DNA of 64,000 nt, taken from the NCBI RefSeq assembly GCF_036884655.1, contig NC_088335.1, positions 38,873,501-38,937,500 on the forward strand, written 5' to 3'. Both the position numbers and the translations under genes were made by a program. Of the stretch, positions 48,060 through 60,200 are shown piece after piece (the first letter of the stretch is position 1; each line of letters starts with the position of its first letter). The notes beneath the pieces are model-generated. The model saw only the letters and a program-made list of their open reading frames with translations. It was not told the origin of the DNA and did no database searches. This stretch comes from Musa acuminata AAA Group (Eukaryota; Streptophyta; Magnoliopsida; Zingiberales; Musaceae).

Positions 48060-50552
48060 TGTTAGGATCGAGAGCACTAAGAGGGGGGGGGTGAATTAGT
48101 GCAGCGGAAATCTTACAGCAATTTAAAAACTAAAGCTGCGTTCGTCCGATAAAAAATGATTTCGATATAAAAGCAGAATCACAGTGCAGTTTGCGTCTAA
48201 GCGCAGTTTTGCGTCTAAGCGCAGTTTGCGTCTAAACACAGTTTGCGTCTAAGCGCAGTTTGCGTCTAAGCACAGTTTGCGTCTAAGCGCAGTTTGCGTC
48301 TAAACTCAGTTTTACGTCCAAACGCAGTTTTACGTCAAAACGCAGTTTTACGTCTAAACGCAGTTTTGCGTCTAAACGCAGTTTTACGTCTAAACGCAGT
48401 TTTACGTCTAAACGCAGTTTTGCGTCTAAACGCAGTTTTACGTCTAAACGTAATTTTACGTCTAAATGTAGTTTTGCGTCTAAAAGCAGTTTTGAACCTT
48501 GAAAAGCGTTTTACGTAGAAAGCAATTTGCAGTTATAAATGGAATCCGAATGTAAGCGTAAACTGCAGTGTGAAGATCGTACGAAAACACGATTTACGTT
48601 TGAATGCAGATTCTGAAAGATCAGAGCTTAAAAACTCGTTCGTAAAGGCGCTGAGGGCAGTAGCAATGTAGGAGGTTTGCAGTAATGATAAAGTGCTCAA
48701 GGTAAAAGCAAACCAGAGATTTAGAGTGGTTCGGTCAGTCTTGACCTACTCCACTTTTGGCTTCCTCCTCCGACGAGGTCACCGACGTCAACTAGCTGCC
48801 TTCCTTCAATGGGCGAAGGCTAACTGCCCTTTTACAGTTTCTCTCCTTTTGACAGGCTCAGGAGACAACCTTTACAGATCCTTTCTCTCCTCTCTTTACA
48901 ACTCAAGACTTGAAGAACAGAAAGAGGAGAACTTTAGGACTTTACACAAATTTGAGCTCTTAGAATCACTAAAAAGATCAAGAATTCGGTGTGGATCTAT
49001 ATCATTTCAGTGCTGAATGGGTGGGGTATTTATAGGCCCCAACCCAGTTCAAATTTGGAGCTCAAAACGATCAAATCGATCAAATCCCAGAATTCTGGGA
49101 TCAGGCGGTTGCACCTCTTGACTGGAGAGGTGGCACCGCCTGGCAGAGCTCGAAGACTGAGCTCAGGCGATTGCTTCTCTCTGCCAGAGCTCGAAGACTG
49201 AGCTCGGTGATTGCATCACCTGGCAGAGCTCGAAGACTGAGCTTGGTGATTGCATCACCTGGCAGAGCTCGAAACTGAGCTCGGTGGTTGCATCACCTGG
49301 CAGAGCTCCAAACTGAGCTCAGGCTGATGCACCTCTCTGCCAGAGCTCGAAGACTGAGCTCGGTGATTGCATCACCTGGCAGGGCTCGAGACTGAGCTCA
49401 GGCTGATGCACCTCTCTGCCAGAGCTCGAAGACTGAGCTCGGTGGTTGCATCGCCTGGCGGAGCTCGAAACTTGAGCTCTGGCGGTGCTACCTCTTGGCA
49501 GAGGAGGTTGCACCGCCCAGTCTAGCTCGTAGACTGAGCTCTGGGCGGTTGCACCTCTCGGCTGGGGCGGTTGCACCTCCCAGCCTCGCAGCCCTGGCGG
49601 TTGCACCTCCTGGCTGGGGCGGTTGCACCTCCCAACCTCGCTGGAAGACATAGCCTGGGCGGTGCTACCTCCAACCCTGGCGGTGGCACCTCTTTCACTA
49701 TTCCAGCTCACTTGGTTTGGCTCCAAACTTGGTCCAAACCAGTCCGAACTTGGGCCTAATTGGCCCCTACTTGGGTTATAGGATTAACACCTAATCCTAA
49801 CCCTAATTAACGTGCTAACTATGAATTTAAAGACATTTTCTAAGCTTTTACAAAGTCCGCAAGTCAAGACTTCTTTTGGCGAGCTTCCGGCAAACTTCCG
49901 GCGGTCTTCCGATGAACTCTCGGAAACCATTCTGCGGACTCCCGGCAAGCTCCTAGACTTCACGATTTGTTCTTAGCGAGTTCCAACGAGCTTCTTCGGC
50001 AAGCTCCGATCTTTCTCGGCGAGCTCCGCGAACTCCCAACGAATCTTCGAACTTCCGTCGAACTCTCGAACTCGCAACAAATCCTTCGCGCTTGACTCCG
50101 ACACTTTGTTTCGCTTTATGTCTTCATCGTTATCATAGTTAATCCTGCACAATTAAAACAAAACTTCGATCGAGACAATTAATCCTTAGCAATTAACCAA
50201 GTTGTCCGGCATGTCATTGGTCCCTCGACGCTTCGTCTGATTCTTCGGCGCATCGTCCTCTCCTGCGGCCTATTGCCCAATCGGCCAGTTGACTCCGCAA
50301 CTCCGATATCCTTGGCACAATACCCGCTCTTCTTGGCCCGATGCCCGAGTCTACGGCCCGAAGCCTTCTGTCGATACGTCGACCGATCCACCGGCCCGAC
50401 GTCCAATCTCTTGACATGTTCCTCCGGCACAACATGATTTTCCTGCTTTAATTGTCTCATCCTGATCAAAGCATCCTGCGTCACTCAAAACGCAGATTAA
50501 ATCATAAACATATATCAAGTAGTTTCATCATCAAAATACGAGATTCAACAAT
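48060..50552 (-). repeat. Element D 5' LTR
   Basis: Offset 8069 bp from the 3' LTR, with the same edges and arrays (17-18 bp array at 48187-48497, GC-rich array at 49109-49710). Confidence 0.95.
49027..49034 (-). promoter_or_regulatory. TATA box of element D 5' LTR
   Basis: Minus-strand TATAAATA. Transcription would start near 49000 and run through the 17-18 bp array before the PBS. Confidence 0.7.
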
Positions 50553-50790
50553 GTAATTTCCACTCTTTTTGGCACAATGCCCGAACCCATGGCCCAAAGC
50601 CTTCTACTGATACGTCAACCGATCCTTCGGCTCAACGTCTAATATTCTGACATGTTTCTCTCCGACCTAACATGATTTTTCCTGCTTTAATTGTCTCTCT
50701 ATGATCGAAGCTTCTTGCGTCATTCAAAACACAGATCAAATCATAAACACTATTAATTGGTTTCATCATCAAAATCCGAGATTCAATATT
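50553..50790 (-). repeat. Element A 5' LTR, piece 3 (outer U3 edge)
   Basis: Starts with the right TSD GTAAT of element D. It continues TTCCACTCTTTTTGGCACAA as the direct continuation of piece 2 and ends at the degenerate edge GATTCAATATT. Confidence 0.87.
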
Positions 50791-50799
50791 TATTTCATA

Positions 50800-51740
50800 T
50801 ATTTTTAAATTTTACATTTAAACACTTTAAAATTTTGTTTTTTATTTTTTTTATAATTTTATCAAAATATGATACTTTCATGAATTTTATTTTGACATTT
50901 GAGCTCTAAATAGGTAGAAAACTTATTCTGAAAATATGATCCCAAAATAAAGGCCTTGAACCACTTACATTGTTTTGAGGCCAATTTAAAAAATAATGTC
51001 AATGGGTTAAATTCTGGTCAAACCAACTTAAGATTTTTCAGGAAACCTTTGCATTGAATCCAAATAGATAATAAATTAAATTTTCTATTTTAGAAAAAAA
51101 TTATTATATATATTTTTAAAATTTTCAGCATCTGAATGCTATAAAATTTTATCCATTTTCTTGAAATCCTTCTAATTTTATCAAAATATGATGCTTTTCT
51201 GAAATTATTTTTGACATTTAAAAGTTTAAATAGGTAGAAGACATATTCTAAAAATTTGATCCCATAAAATCAATGCCTTGAATCACTGACACTTTATGAG
51301 TCAATTCAAAAATACTGTAACTAGGTCAAATCCTGATCAAAATAACATGGTATTTTCTTGAAACATTTTCATTGAACCCAGTTAGATTAAAAATCAACTT
51401 TTTCTATTTTATGATATTTATTTCTTATTTTTTAAAAACTCTTCAACATCTAAATACTATAAAATTTTATCTAATTTTATCAAATTATGATGTTTTCATG
51501 AAATATTTGTTGACATTTGAGCTTTTAAATAGGTAGAAAATCTATTCTAAAAATTTGATCCAAGAAATATTGTCTTAAACCACTTACACTATTAGAAAAT
51601 AGTGTAACTAGGTCATAGCCTGATCAAAATAAGTTGAAACTTTTAGAAAGTATTTAAATTTATTTTAAATGGATAAAAATATAACTTTTCTCTTTTGGAG
51701 AATTTAAATAATAATTTTTAATATTTTCTAAATAAATGTA
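50800..51740. repeat. Three degenerate tandem copies of an AT-rich unit of about 300 bp
   Basis: Blocks such as TTTATCAAAATATGAT, TTTGACATTT, AAATAGGTAGAA and TTTGATCC recur in order starting near 50868, 51178 and 51477 (spacing about 310 and 299). There is no coding content. Confidence 0.8.
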
Positions 51741-53228
51741 ACTTTTCAAGGGCAAAATCAATAAATAAATTTTTAAAAACTTAATTTTTTCTTTTTTTAG
51801 AAAAATATATAAATATTTATTACTATATTATTCTTTATTTTGTAGTAAATATAATGTAGTATATTTATTTATTATTTTTAATGATACAAATTGATATATC
51901 AAATAAATTATTTGATATACTTTATTTTACATCAATTCTTTGGTCAAACCAGTTCAATCGAATGGATTAGTTCATTAAAAAAGTGGAGAGAGAAGATATA
52001 GCATTTTAGGGAAAAGACAAAAATTTATTGAAGAATAAATACTTTTACCAATTTGAAAAATTAAAACTTTCTATGAGAATTTTTTAAAATGAGAAAGCTG
52101 TGCAAAAATTTATAAAAAGTATAAACTTTTTCCAAAAATTTACCCAAATATTATTTAAATAAAGAATAAATTATTTTGAATGGGTATATAATCCTTTAAC
52201 CAAGTATGAAAGAGATTTGAATAAAATAATAAATATCCAACAGTGAAATTATATGATAAGAACATTGTCGAATCTTACATTCGTCATTTATTTATCTATC
52301 ACCAAAAAAATATTTAATTCTAATTTTAAAATTTATTTTTTATTTAAAAATTATTTAATCCTAATCATTTAAATATTTATTAGTACACAAAAATAAATCA
52401 TTTAAATATCTTTTGAACTAAAATTTCTTTTTCTAACGACTAAAAAGAAAAAAAAATCTGAAAGTCCATTATCAACCACTATATTTTATATTCTGAAAAT
52501 ATAAAAAAAATGAAGAAAAGACAGACCTGATCGATCTACAGAATCTTTTCCTTTATTCTAAAAATATAAGAATTATTTCCATGACTCTTAACGGCAGTGA
52601 CCCAAAGTTGCATGAAAATAATTTTCTTATTATACCTCAAAACAGATACAGAAAAATAATAAAAATATCCAAATGGGCCAAAGCAATTAATCATCATGGC
52701 ATTACTGCTGTTGATGATTACCCATTCCGTTACCCAATGTCATTGCAAATACTCATAATACTTGTACTCTGCAACACTTGATTCAAACAAGGAGTTTTAA
52801 CTTGTAAAATCTCAACCCAACATAACATGATAGTCAGTCTCTCATTCATGCCAAAATTCCTCGTGCAAACAATAGGCAATACCTAAATAACAGTTGAACT
52901 CAATCTAGCAGCCTCCACTCTCACCATGAAGGACCATCCAATTCATGCTACTGATTTGCCTTCTTCAGCTACTGAGCTAAACTGCAGGTCAACTTGCAAC
53001 CAGTTAGTCCCGTGTTTTTGGCAGACACACCCTCATGGAAAACTGAAAGGCTGATGAGAGGATTTCTATCATAAACTCACGTCTTACTTCAGACTGGGGG
53101 TTGGCGAGGAATTTAACCAGAAATTTCAGGCTGTGTTCAGTGAAAATAAGGCATGATTCCATTGTGTTGCAGGTTTTACCTTCACATTCTGAGGATCAAA
53201 TCGAGAGCCGACCAAGGAAAACGGCAAT
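51741..53228. other. AT-rich intergenic DNA and 3' flank of the methyltransferase gene
   Basis: No gene recognised. The part nearest 53228 is likely the 3' UTR of the minus-strand methyltransferase gene. Confidence 0.6.
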
Positions 53229-56200
53229 CTATGTTATCTTGACATCTCGCAGAAGCCGTGCAGCCATAGATCCCAATCTTCTGATTTCCCAGTCATCAAT
53301 CTTCCCAGGTTCTAAATCCATGATGTTCTCACCAGCTGTTGCATCCCTGGCATCTTCTTCTGCTTCACAACTTTGACCATCCTCGTCACTACCACGACTA
53401 GACTCGGGAATTTGATTTGCAGTAGGTCCAGGATTCTTGTATCTAGATTGATCTTTTACCTCCATCATGAAAAGCTGAATACTAGGGTGTCGGTACTTGC
53501 TATCCATCTGCATCCACAAGATGGATTATCTCTATCAGTTGTCCAAAGAAAAACTTTTACCTATCGTGTCATGTCATTTCATAGATTACATTCTTTGTAA
53601 GACTACTTTTACCTATCGCAATAACAAATACCAAGTTATTTTCTGATGTATGCATGAGAGTTAAATTTGCATATGATCATAAGAAGCATGTTTTAAGGAA
53701 AGATTATCACACAAAGTTGCAAAATATTATATCCATGTGGTAGAAAATCTCAGGACTGGCAATGGAGAGATGTTGTAGATGGCTCACAGCCAGTATATTA
53801 TTTTTCATTTTTGCTGGAACATACAGGAACATGGACCTGCGCCTGACATACCTTAATTTTGCTGCATGCTTGAATCAAACAGTGTATATATGTTGATATT
53901 TTTGTAGCAATCGCATCACCAAAATTACAAATTAGTAATAAAAATACTAAAATTGTTAGATTCAATAAAAATAATCAATTAAAAAATAATCAATAATTTA
54001 AAAACAAAACAAAATAGTTTTAAAATTTACCAAAATCCGATTTTTCAATCTGTACATTGAATCTGAAAGATCCGATCTGATCCTTTTTTTTCGAATGGTT
54101 AATCCAATTGTGGATCCTGATTCTCAGAATCTTGTGTAACTCATATCAAAAACGAATTTGGCAAAAGATCCCACCTTTGCTGACATAGTTAAGTCTCACC
54201 AGGACTTGGATTAAAGTTATCTTACTAGTATATACAAAATATAACAAAAGATAACAAAATATGTCCTCTTAGTTCTTAACTGTGAGCAATTAATGATACG
54301 CGTAAACAATCCGATCTCAACTTCAATGATAGTTCTGATCCAAAGGAACCTTAATTAAAAGCATAAGGGCAGTATAGTCACATTCCATCTTGAGAGAGTA
54401 TACAGTGCCTTGTATCAACTTTTAGCTCAAGTTTATGTTAAATTTCCGGTCACAAGTCTTTTTGTAAATTGATAGTGCATAATGCATAAATGGTTCAAAA
54501 AACTAACTAAATTAAACATAGAATAGACAAAAAAAACCAATGTAGAAAGCTAATCATCCAAAAAGCTTATTTGAACCGAAACACACACAATGCCTACACA
54601 TACCTTTGCCTTTGGGATGGTTTTAACTACAAAATTTTGCTTCCACACATCCATCATCCTTTCATGGACCACCGTGGAGCGGATCTCATAACCTAACTAA
54701 ATGAGTTTCAAATAGTCTTAATACCATAACATGTAAAACTTTATACTAAGAAGAATCTGAAAATATAAACATTACCAATATCACAGTCCTAGGTCCTGAT
54801 AATGCCAAAATTGTCTGAAGTAATGGCTCCAGTAGATGCTCTGCATATACCTTGGACCAACAACATCAAATATATTTTAACAGATTATAAAATGATATTA
54901 ACAAACCATAGATGTTATTAGTTCAGCAAAACATATATATATAAGTTGCAGGAAGAAATATTTTTTATGATTTTCACATGAAACAGGTCAATCCGAACAA
55001 ATCAGTTTCCCTTAATCTATCTTTGTTATCCTGAATTACTAAGTATTGTCATGAAAAACTGACCATTAAATTAAAATGAATTAATTCACCCAATGCACAT
55101 TGAATTTACCACTAAATACTCAAGATAAAATCAACCATATACTTGACTTGTCAATGGATTCAAAAATGAAAAGCAGAATGTTTTTCTTCTTCTTTTTCTG
55201 GTTTCAGACAGGTTTTAGCTCCATGCATATCACTGTTGGTAACCACATGTAAAAGACATTTTTTTTGTAAAAGTCATGTCCTTAGTGGTTAAGAAATATA
55301 CACAGTAGTTTTCGAAGGCTTCCTTTGTTTACTCATGTTGCCTAAGTTTTTCAAGCATTTACTCAAGTTGCCTCAACACCTTTTAACTTCATCTTCTCAA
55401 AATTATAAAATCATAAAATTCAAAGAATATTTGTGTCTATGTCTATACCAGTAATCCTAGGCAAAGCATTTCTAGTTTTACAAAAAATATGATGTAATGG
55501 ATGAAATCCTGCCATTACGAGGTTTAGGAATCAACCGAACTATCACGGACTTAGCTGGAATTGCCTAAGCCATGAGACACCCTTGCGGCAAAGTCGCAAA
55601 CTTAGCTTGAGTTGTCTAAGTAGCGAAGCATCCTTGTGCCAACTTCTCGGACTTAGCTAGGATTACCTAAGTCATGACGCGCCGTTGCGATATGCATCCG
55701 CAAAGGGTCAGCCAATTTGCAACCTCACTCAGGTCCCGAAGGACTTGTAAAAGAGAAAGTTGATTAGTCCCGAAATCTCGCGAAAAGGGAAGCTTTACAA
55801 GCAATTCAGCGAGCACCTTGAGTGCAAGAGAGAAAAGAGAGGGAAGAAGAAAACAAGGACTTTAGAAGGTAAAACGAATAGTTGCAAGTTCACAAACAAC
55901 TACTCACCAGGTGCCGAGCGCGAAGGCAAGTTCTCGTCAAGTTAACGTGTGAACTTGTGAAGATTGTTTAACACTCAACAATATACCGAAGCCCCATCCA
56001 GTCCTATGCCACCCGGAGGTTCCAGGGTGCTGAGATGGCTAACATTTTACGTGCAGCTGCGGTCTGCAGAAAACAAATCATGACATGCGAAAACAGAGCC
56101 ATTTTGGGGCAGTTTTGCACGGCGCGGTGAGCGATCGCACTATAGCGATGCAACCTGTTCGAACATGCATTTTTACAAGCAAAAACACCCAAAACCAAGG

Positions 56201-57149
56201 CAAAACGTACTGTCATATCTCTGTACAAGCATGCAAAAGTAACGAACGGTTCGTTGAACAATGTTGTTGCAGGTGTGCGACGACCGTTCGTGACAGAACG
56301 ATCAATATACACAACCTTGACGTTACAAGTAGAGAAATCATCTCTGTAAATTGAACTCTGGTCACGTAAGTTGCAAAAGAGCCATGATACCATGGTGTCA
56401 AAGCTTGCATTCTAAAGGGCAGCCCATGTGAAAACAAGGCTCCCACCAATCTAGGGCATAAGGAGGTTCAATGTATTGGATCCACATAATTTCTGTGAAA
56501 TATTTTCCAATATACAACTAACTACTCAATTGGACCTTAGCAACTATGGTTGCTAAGCACCGTATGTGAATGGTTTGCATATACTACATTTCACTAACAA
56601 AATATATGTTTCAGAATATTACAAGTGAAAATAAGATGACACTACAACCTCATGTTTGCTTGTTTTATTAACAGCCTTAATCTGAATGAAGCAGTGCCGA
56701 AATGACTTACAATGTCAGTCCCAATAATGTAATCAAATGGTGGATCAACAGCCTTGATATGATCTTCATTTCCCCAATCCAACTCAGAAACTTCAATGGA
56801 TCCAAATGATGCTGCTAAACCTGTTAAGAAGAATGTAACATAAACAAGCCAGTGACAATAGAGGAAAATAATATTCTTTTGCCTCATGTAGGTTAGCATC
56901 ACTTTTCAGCCAACATCTGGAAACAACATAACAAAATCTTAATAACATGTGCTTTGTGCGAGCTTTTTTCACATAATTCAATAATTCACATAACATATCC
57001 ACATTCAAGTGACATAAACTAGCCATTTTTTTTATAAACAAATAATTGATTTTTCAGTCAACATGGGTAAAGGAATAATGAGAGGAGAAATTTTATGCCA
57101 TTAAATCTGAAATCATGCTGATTTATAAAATGAACTAGCCATGTGATTG

Positions 57150-57220
<71 letters not shown>

Positions 57221-60200
57221 ATATATATATGTATGTATATATATATGTATATATATATATACATAAATATATATATATATATATAATAGTTAATTCAAGA
57301 CCTTATCTAAAACTTTTTATGCCTTGAAGCATTACTTTTGGAATACACTGACGGCTGACCTATGCTTGCTCTCATGTCAACAGAGACCTTTTGCCTTTGA
57401 CTTGCCTCTGTTAACATAACCTTGGCTGTTGATCAACGCCTACTAATGAGCAGTGCTTGAAGCACCATGTCGTATACATGAGTTTACTGATCATCACCAC
57501 GATAATCGTCCATATCTTATCTCTTAAAAGCACAATTAAAATCTATACATGCCTTCACATCTGAAAGGAATCTAAGGAGATTTTATGTAGGTTTTCAACA
57601 TATGACTAAAAAACTAAAGAGATAGCTCAAAATTCTGAGGCAATGCGATGTACTGCCTGGTATCTACTGGTCTAACCAGGGATTCATAATTTGGTGCCCA
57701 ACCAAATAACTAGGTACCAGTCGGTACTATTTTTTATTTTTTTTCCAATGATATATACATCATGATACCATGCAGTATATAGGTACCTCTAACAAGCGGT
57801 CAAAACCAAGATCAGAATGGTATTCAAAACCTTGACTTGAAAAAAAATATCCCCTTAGTACAAGATGGTTAGATGAAGAAAGATCATGACAAGATTGATA
57901 CCCATCGGATATATTATGACAAAAATTAAGGTTGCGCCATAAATATGATACAAATAGAAAAATATCCAGCATGGCAAATAGATGACTAAAATATGTAAAT
58001 ATGCATAATGCATATACTTCAACAAATAATATATGCAACGTTGTAGCAAAAGATACCAAAATGCAACTAATCAAAAACTACAAATCATGGAGTTCAGATG
58101 GCACCTGAATCTGGATTTGCTTGCATCATCCGAGAAGTATTACGCTCCACATTCCTCATCAGCAGTGGTAACACCTCAGTTTGGTCAGTTGAAATTACAT
58201 TGCATCCTAACAGTGCCATTCCTGAAGAATTTAACACTCAGTACTCTCTTTAGATTACGAAGTTAGATGCCCTACACATATTAATCATTGCTATACATAT
58301 ATAAGAACTTGAGAAAAACTCACCAAGTCCAGCTAAACCACAACCAGCTCCAAGTTCGATGGCACGTTTTCCTTTCAATTTAGATGGGCAAAACCTTCCT
58401 TTACGACAATTCTTTTCCTGAATTCAAAAAATTCATCAGATCCAAAAATCTACAATATTCAGTCAAAAATATTCAGTTTTGGTCATGGACAAGAAAAACC
58501 AAACTTTTTCCTAAACATGAACTTGCAATTCTAATTGAATAATTGAAAATGAAAGATGCTGTAGTTTGTTTGGTGGAAAATTACACAATATTTATAAAAT
58601 GCTGGAATTTTATTGTGATTTCACAAATAATTTATGTAGATTGCAACCTAGGATGGAATTCTAAGAATTACATTATTATTGGAATTAGTAATCCTTAATA
58701 TGGAATTGCACTTCTTAAATTTGAGTAGTTTTCATGAGTGTTAAAGGGTTAAGCAAATGAAAATAGGATAAAGGTGTATTGTATTTCTAGCCATTAATAC
58801 CACTAAAGTATCCTACATCAGCCTCAAAAAAATATAGCCATGTTATTAATTAAGTTGACACTTAAGAACTTTAGGAAACTGTGTTGAAACTTGAAACCCC
58901 AAGACGCATCACAATAGATGAATAAAGATACATCAAAAGTTAATATTCATTACCAGAAATTTGACAAACACCATCGAAGCATCCCAAACTGTGGTCCCTA
59001 GATGTTTGGAATTGGGATCCTGCCACCAAGATACCACTCATTAGATGCCTAAACCATGGAAAAGAATACGACGGTTATATATAGCTTCATGGAAGGTGTT
59101 TCCTAAACCTGAAAACATAAGATTTCATAAAACATAAAAATAATATCATTATTTTAGCCTCTGATTTACTTTGGGCAACTACAACAAATCCAACATTTAT
59201 GCTTGTCGGGATTACGATATACATAGAACATATAATAAGCATTTTCCTGGTGGAAGAGCCTGCTAGAATATATAACTTTTTTGTACTTTTTGCCAACAAT
59301 TACCAAAAATTAAAATCGTTCATAGGTTAACACCAAATGCAACATAATGACACAGCTTCATCGTGAAATACACCTGCAAAAGCATACTTATGAAGATGTT
59401 TATAGTTGTTATCAATGTAATTGTCAGTTTCTATTCTCCATGTCATATATAAATCTACATCATCTATAAATCCAGCATGTTGAACCTAGTTAACAGAATT
59501 GGCATTACTCGGTAAAAATTCTAAAAACCTTTGATCCCATCAGCATGCATTTTAAACAATTATTCTGACCAAAAAATTTAGTCTGTACTTCACTAGTAAG
59601 ATTTTGAAACTATAGGAATTACTATGAACAGCTAACAAAGTAAGTGCAGTAAGCAATTCTTTATAAATATAATAGGCCACATGAAAATGAAGTCATGTTC
59701 AGGCAATGTTGCATTAGTAGAGCATTGTTTACAAGTAGTCCTAGTAAAATATTTAAGAAGATATCATCCTATAGCCCAGCTTAATGAATTAACTGTCTCT
59801 AATTAAGAATGGTTTCGAACTTGATCTTTGTCATAAATGAAAGTAAATGAAAACCAAAGAGTTCCTGTGGGACATCTTATAAGTAATTCGTTAACAAGAT
59901 AACCTCAGTTATATACATGTGTGCCAAAGCACATCCCCATTGTGATCATATGCATTATCTAAGATATATCTTAAGGGACACAAAGCATGGTACAAAAGAT
60001 CAAGATATGGTAACTGCAAATTCAAAGGTTGCTTCCGTGTGATGAATAGTATTTCCAACATGCTTTAGCCACATATAGAGAAGAAAGGATAGTGTAGAGT
60101 GTCTCATTAGGGCAGAAACCCAAAAAAATAATCCTGAGCAAACAGTGAAATTATGAAAATGTCATGGAAAGGACAATCCCCTTTCAATAACATAATAATA

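Larger units (their letters stand above)
39991..50552 (-). mobile_element. Element D: young gag-only Sirevirus-like LTR retrotransposon
   Basis: A 10,562-bp element with a perfect TSD, GTAAT, at 39986-39990 and 50553-50557. Its two 2493-bp LTRs (39991-42483 and 48060-50552) are nearly identical; the only difference I noticed is G/A at about 40900/48969. The PBS TGGTATCAGAGC on minus is at 48046-48057, and the polypurine tract (AAAAAGGGGGAG on minus) adjoins 42484. The only substantial gene is gag at 46996-48009. The remaining 4.5 kb of internal DNA has no protease, integrase, RT or RNase H. It must therefore have moved using enzymes supplied in trans (inference), as described for TR-GAG-type elements. 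Confidence 0.93.
24195..50790 (-). mobile_element. Element A: old gag-only Sirevirus-like LTR element, 3'-truncated, hosting B and D
   Basis: Minus-strand element in four pieces: the remaining internal region with gag at about 24195-26972, and a 5' LTR in three parts at 26973-28200, 39862-39990 and 50553-50790. The LTR order matches related LTRs once B (28201-39861) and D (39991-50552) are removed. The PBS is TGGTATTAGAGC on the minus strand (26959-26970), one change from the initiator-Met type. No 3' LTR is seen; the internal sequence stops at about 24195 at a polypurine-hairpin motif. There is no pol. It is the oldest layer of the nest. Confidence 0.82.
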
